A DNA stretch of 64,000 nucleotides from NCBI RefSeq assembly GCF_003008595.1, contig NZ_CP027670.1, positions 62,001-126,000 of the forward strand, in the 5' to 3' direction. Each line of letters opens with the position of its first letter. The stretch's first letter is position 1. The position numbers were made by a program, and so were the translations under genes. The notes below the pieces were generated by a model that saw nothing but the letters and a program-made list of their open reading frames with translations, was not told the DNA's origin and made no database searches. Positions 62,722-64,000 of the stretch are shown piece by piece. This stretch comes from Simplicispira suum (GTDB taxonomy: Bacteria; Pseudomonadota; Gammaproteobacteria; Burkholderiales; Burkholderiaceae_C).

Positions 62722-62922
62722 ATGCATGAAATTGAACTCTCGCCCATCACCTCGGGCGGCTTGAAATCCATCAGCGACGACGATCTGTGCTCGCGCTGCT
62801 TGCACTGCAATTACAAACCGGGCGAACTGAGCTCTTGTTCCCAAGGCTGGCCTGGAATGGAAGATGCTGACGGCTACGTGCAAGCGTGCTGGAATTGGAC
62901 GCCGCGCAGTCAAGCGAAATGA
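62722..62922 (+). CDS. Small Cys-containing protein of unknown function
   Basis: 66 residues from ATG 62722 behind GGAG. It reads MHEIELSPITSGGLKSISDD and contains CSRCLHCNY plus two later cysteines, suggesting a zinc-binding fold. It is only a single-domain protein and I recognise no family. Confidence 0.55.
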   Translation: MHEIELSPITSGGLKSISDDDLCSRCLHCNYKPGELSSCSQGWPGMEDADGYVQACWNWTPRSQAK

Positions 62923-63039
62923 ATGAGCCTTCCTGCGCGAGCAGGAGCGGCTTGCTCTCCCCAAGAGTCTCTGCTGATGCAGAGAAGTCATGGGGCCTGA
63001 TCTAAGGGTTTCCTGGCCTTCGGGCTTTTGTTTCATTCA

Positions 63040-63105
63040 CTTTTTCACCCTCGCGGGATACCTATCCCGCAAGGGCATGGTGTCTCGCTTTTTTTGGAGA
63101 TCACC
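63040..63105 (+). promoter_or_regulatory. Leader hairpins of the MoxR-type ATPase gene
   Basis: ACCCT..GCGGGATA/TATCCCGC..AGGG (about 63052-63077) is the most perfect copy of the nested hairpin. GGTG..TCTC pairs with GAGA..CACC across a seven-T loop and covers GGAGA and the bases before ATG. Confidence 0.7.
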
Positions 63106-64000
63106 ATGTCGAATACCATCACTCCGCAAAAAGCTTCCCACCTGTTGGCAGCTTTCATGGCGGCAAACACGCCGGTACTGCTCACTGGGGCGCCGGGAAT
63201 AGGAAAGTCCTCGATCGTCGAACAGGCGGCCGCAAGCATCGGATACGACATCATCTTGTCGCACCCGGTTGTCAGCGATCCCACGGACGCAAAGGGCTTG
63301 CCCTGGCCAAGCAAGGATGGCGCAAGCGCTACCTTCTTGCCCTTCGGGGATTTGGCGCGCGCCATCAACGCCACGCGCCCCACGTTGTGGTTCCTTGATG
63401 ACCTTGGGCAGGCCAGCCCCGCGGTGCAAGCCAGCTACATGCAACTGTTGCTGGCACGGAGCGTCAACGGGCACAAGCTGCCCGATTGCGTCACCTTCGC
63501 TGCGGCCACCAACCGCCGTAGCGACCGCGCTGGTGTGAGTGGCATCCTGACCCCTGTGCTTTCTCGATTCGGCACCGTTATCGAGGTCGAGGTCTCGGTG
63601 GATTGCTGGACGCAATGGGCGCTGGGTGCGGGCATGCCGCCTGAACTCATCTCGTTCATCCGGTTTCGTCCGAACCTGCTGCATGTCTTCGATCCAACCA
63701 AGCGTTCGAATGACATGGAAAACTTCCCGTGTCCTCGGACCTGGGCATTCACCGGGAAGACCCTCAATATGGCTTTGCCTGAAGACTTGGAATTCACTGC
63801 CATTGCAGGAGCAGTCGGCGAAGGCGCGGCCTTCGAGTTGCGAGCTTTCCTGAAAATGTATCGCAGCAATATGCCGAGCCCGGACAAGATCATTCTTGAC
63901 CCGGACAACGCACCGATCCCGGATCGTCCCGACATGATCTGGGCCGTCTGCAGCGCACTGGCAAGGAAGGCAAGCGACAGCAACTGCGGGCGGATCTTCC
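63106..64000 (+). CDS. MoxR/CobS-like AAA+ ATPase, 3' end outside window
   Basis: The frame is open from ATG 63106 to the end of the window (298 codons). Walker A is GAPGIGKSS (residues 28-36), Walker B is LWFLDDLGQ and sensor 1 is FAAATNR. The start has GGAG eight bases upstream. MoxR-type ATPases usually work with a VWA-domain partner encoded next to them, which would lie beyond the window. SXT-type elements carry a CobS-like gene near their ssb-bet-exo genes. Confidence 0.87.
   Translation, partial: MSNTITPQKASHLLAAFMAANTPVLLTGAPGIGKSSIVEQAAASIGYDIILSHPVVSDPTDAKGLPWPSKDGASATFLPFGDLARAINATRPTLWFLDDLGQASPAVQASYMQLLLARSVNGHKLPDCVTFAAATNRRSDRAGVSGILTPVLSRFGTVIEVEVSVDCWTQWALGAGMPPELISFIRFRPNLLHVFDPTKRSNDMENFPCPRTWAFTGKTLNMALPEDLEFTAIAGAVGEGAAFELRAFLKMYRSNMPSPDKIILDPDNAPIPDRPDMIWAVCSALARKASDSNCGRIF

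Overview
The window is one continuous piece of a conjugative element, either an integrative conjugative element or a large conjugative plasmid. Its DNA is GC-rich and the protein styles suggest a betaproteobacterium, probably Burkholderiales; that host call is an inference. No chromosomal housekeeping gene, integrase, replication gene, rRNA or tRNA was seen, and both ends cut through genes.

Bases 1-34400 hold an F-type (MPF-F) type IV secretion system in the order traL-E-K-B-V-A-C-trbI-trhF-traW-traU-traN-(two small genes)-traF-traH-traG. This is the layout of SXT/R391, IncC and R27 transfer systems, with the pilin gene after traV, an S26 peptidase gene, and a TrbC-TraW fusion. Accessory exported proteins surround it: an Ig/PKD-like protein, Sel1-repeat proteins, a fibronectin-type-III adhesin-like protein and a DsbC. 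TraG is extraordinary: about 60 copies of a 23-residue Ala/Pro repeat take it to 2658 residues.

Bases 34400-41000 hold an SOS-boxed umuDC pair (compare rumAB of R391), small cargo genes (DUF1294, DUF411), and a leftward cluster of a Cys-less DsbG-like protein, a DsbA-like protein and a GspE/PilB-type ATPase. Bases 41000-51700 hold a large UPF1-like helicase, a frameshifted XRE repressor divergent from an flhD/flhC-like pair (compare SetR and SetCD of SXT), the MOBH relaxase TraI, a UvrD-like helicase and a possible DUF1845-type protein. The flhD-like gene also looks frameshifted in a C run.

Bases 51700-64000 hold a recombination and establishment module: RecE-like nuclease, RecT, SSB, Toprim primase, DUF4942 methyltransferase, MoxR-type ATPase and many small unknown proteins, some of 25-60 residues. 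This region carries the most novel signal. Almost every gene is preceded by a conserved leader made of a nested CCC/GGGG/CCCC/GGG hairpin and a second hairpin whose stem contains the Shine-Dalgarno sequence; the second stem shows compensatory base changes between copies. Five genes also have a longer upstream block: a terminator-like hairpin running into another hairpin, a GTAAY-loop hairpin, and in several copies an ops-like GCGGTAGC sequence. Together these suggest a shared RNA-level (or single-strand-DNA-level) control system for the module.
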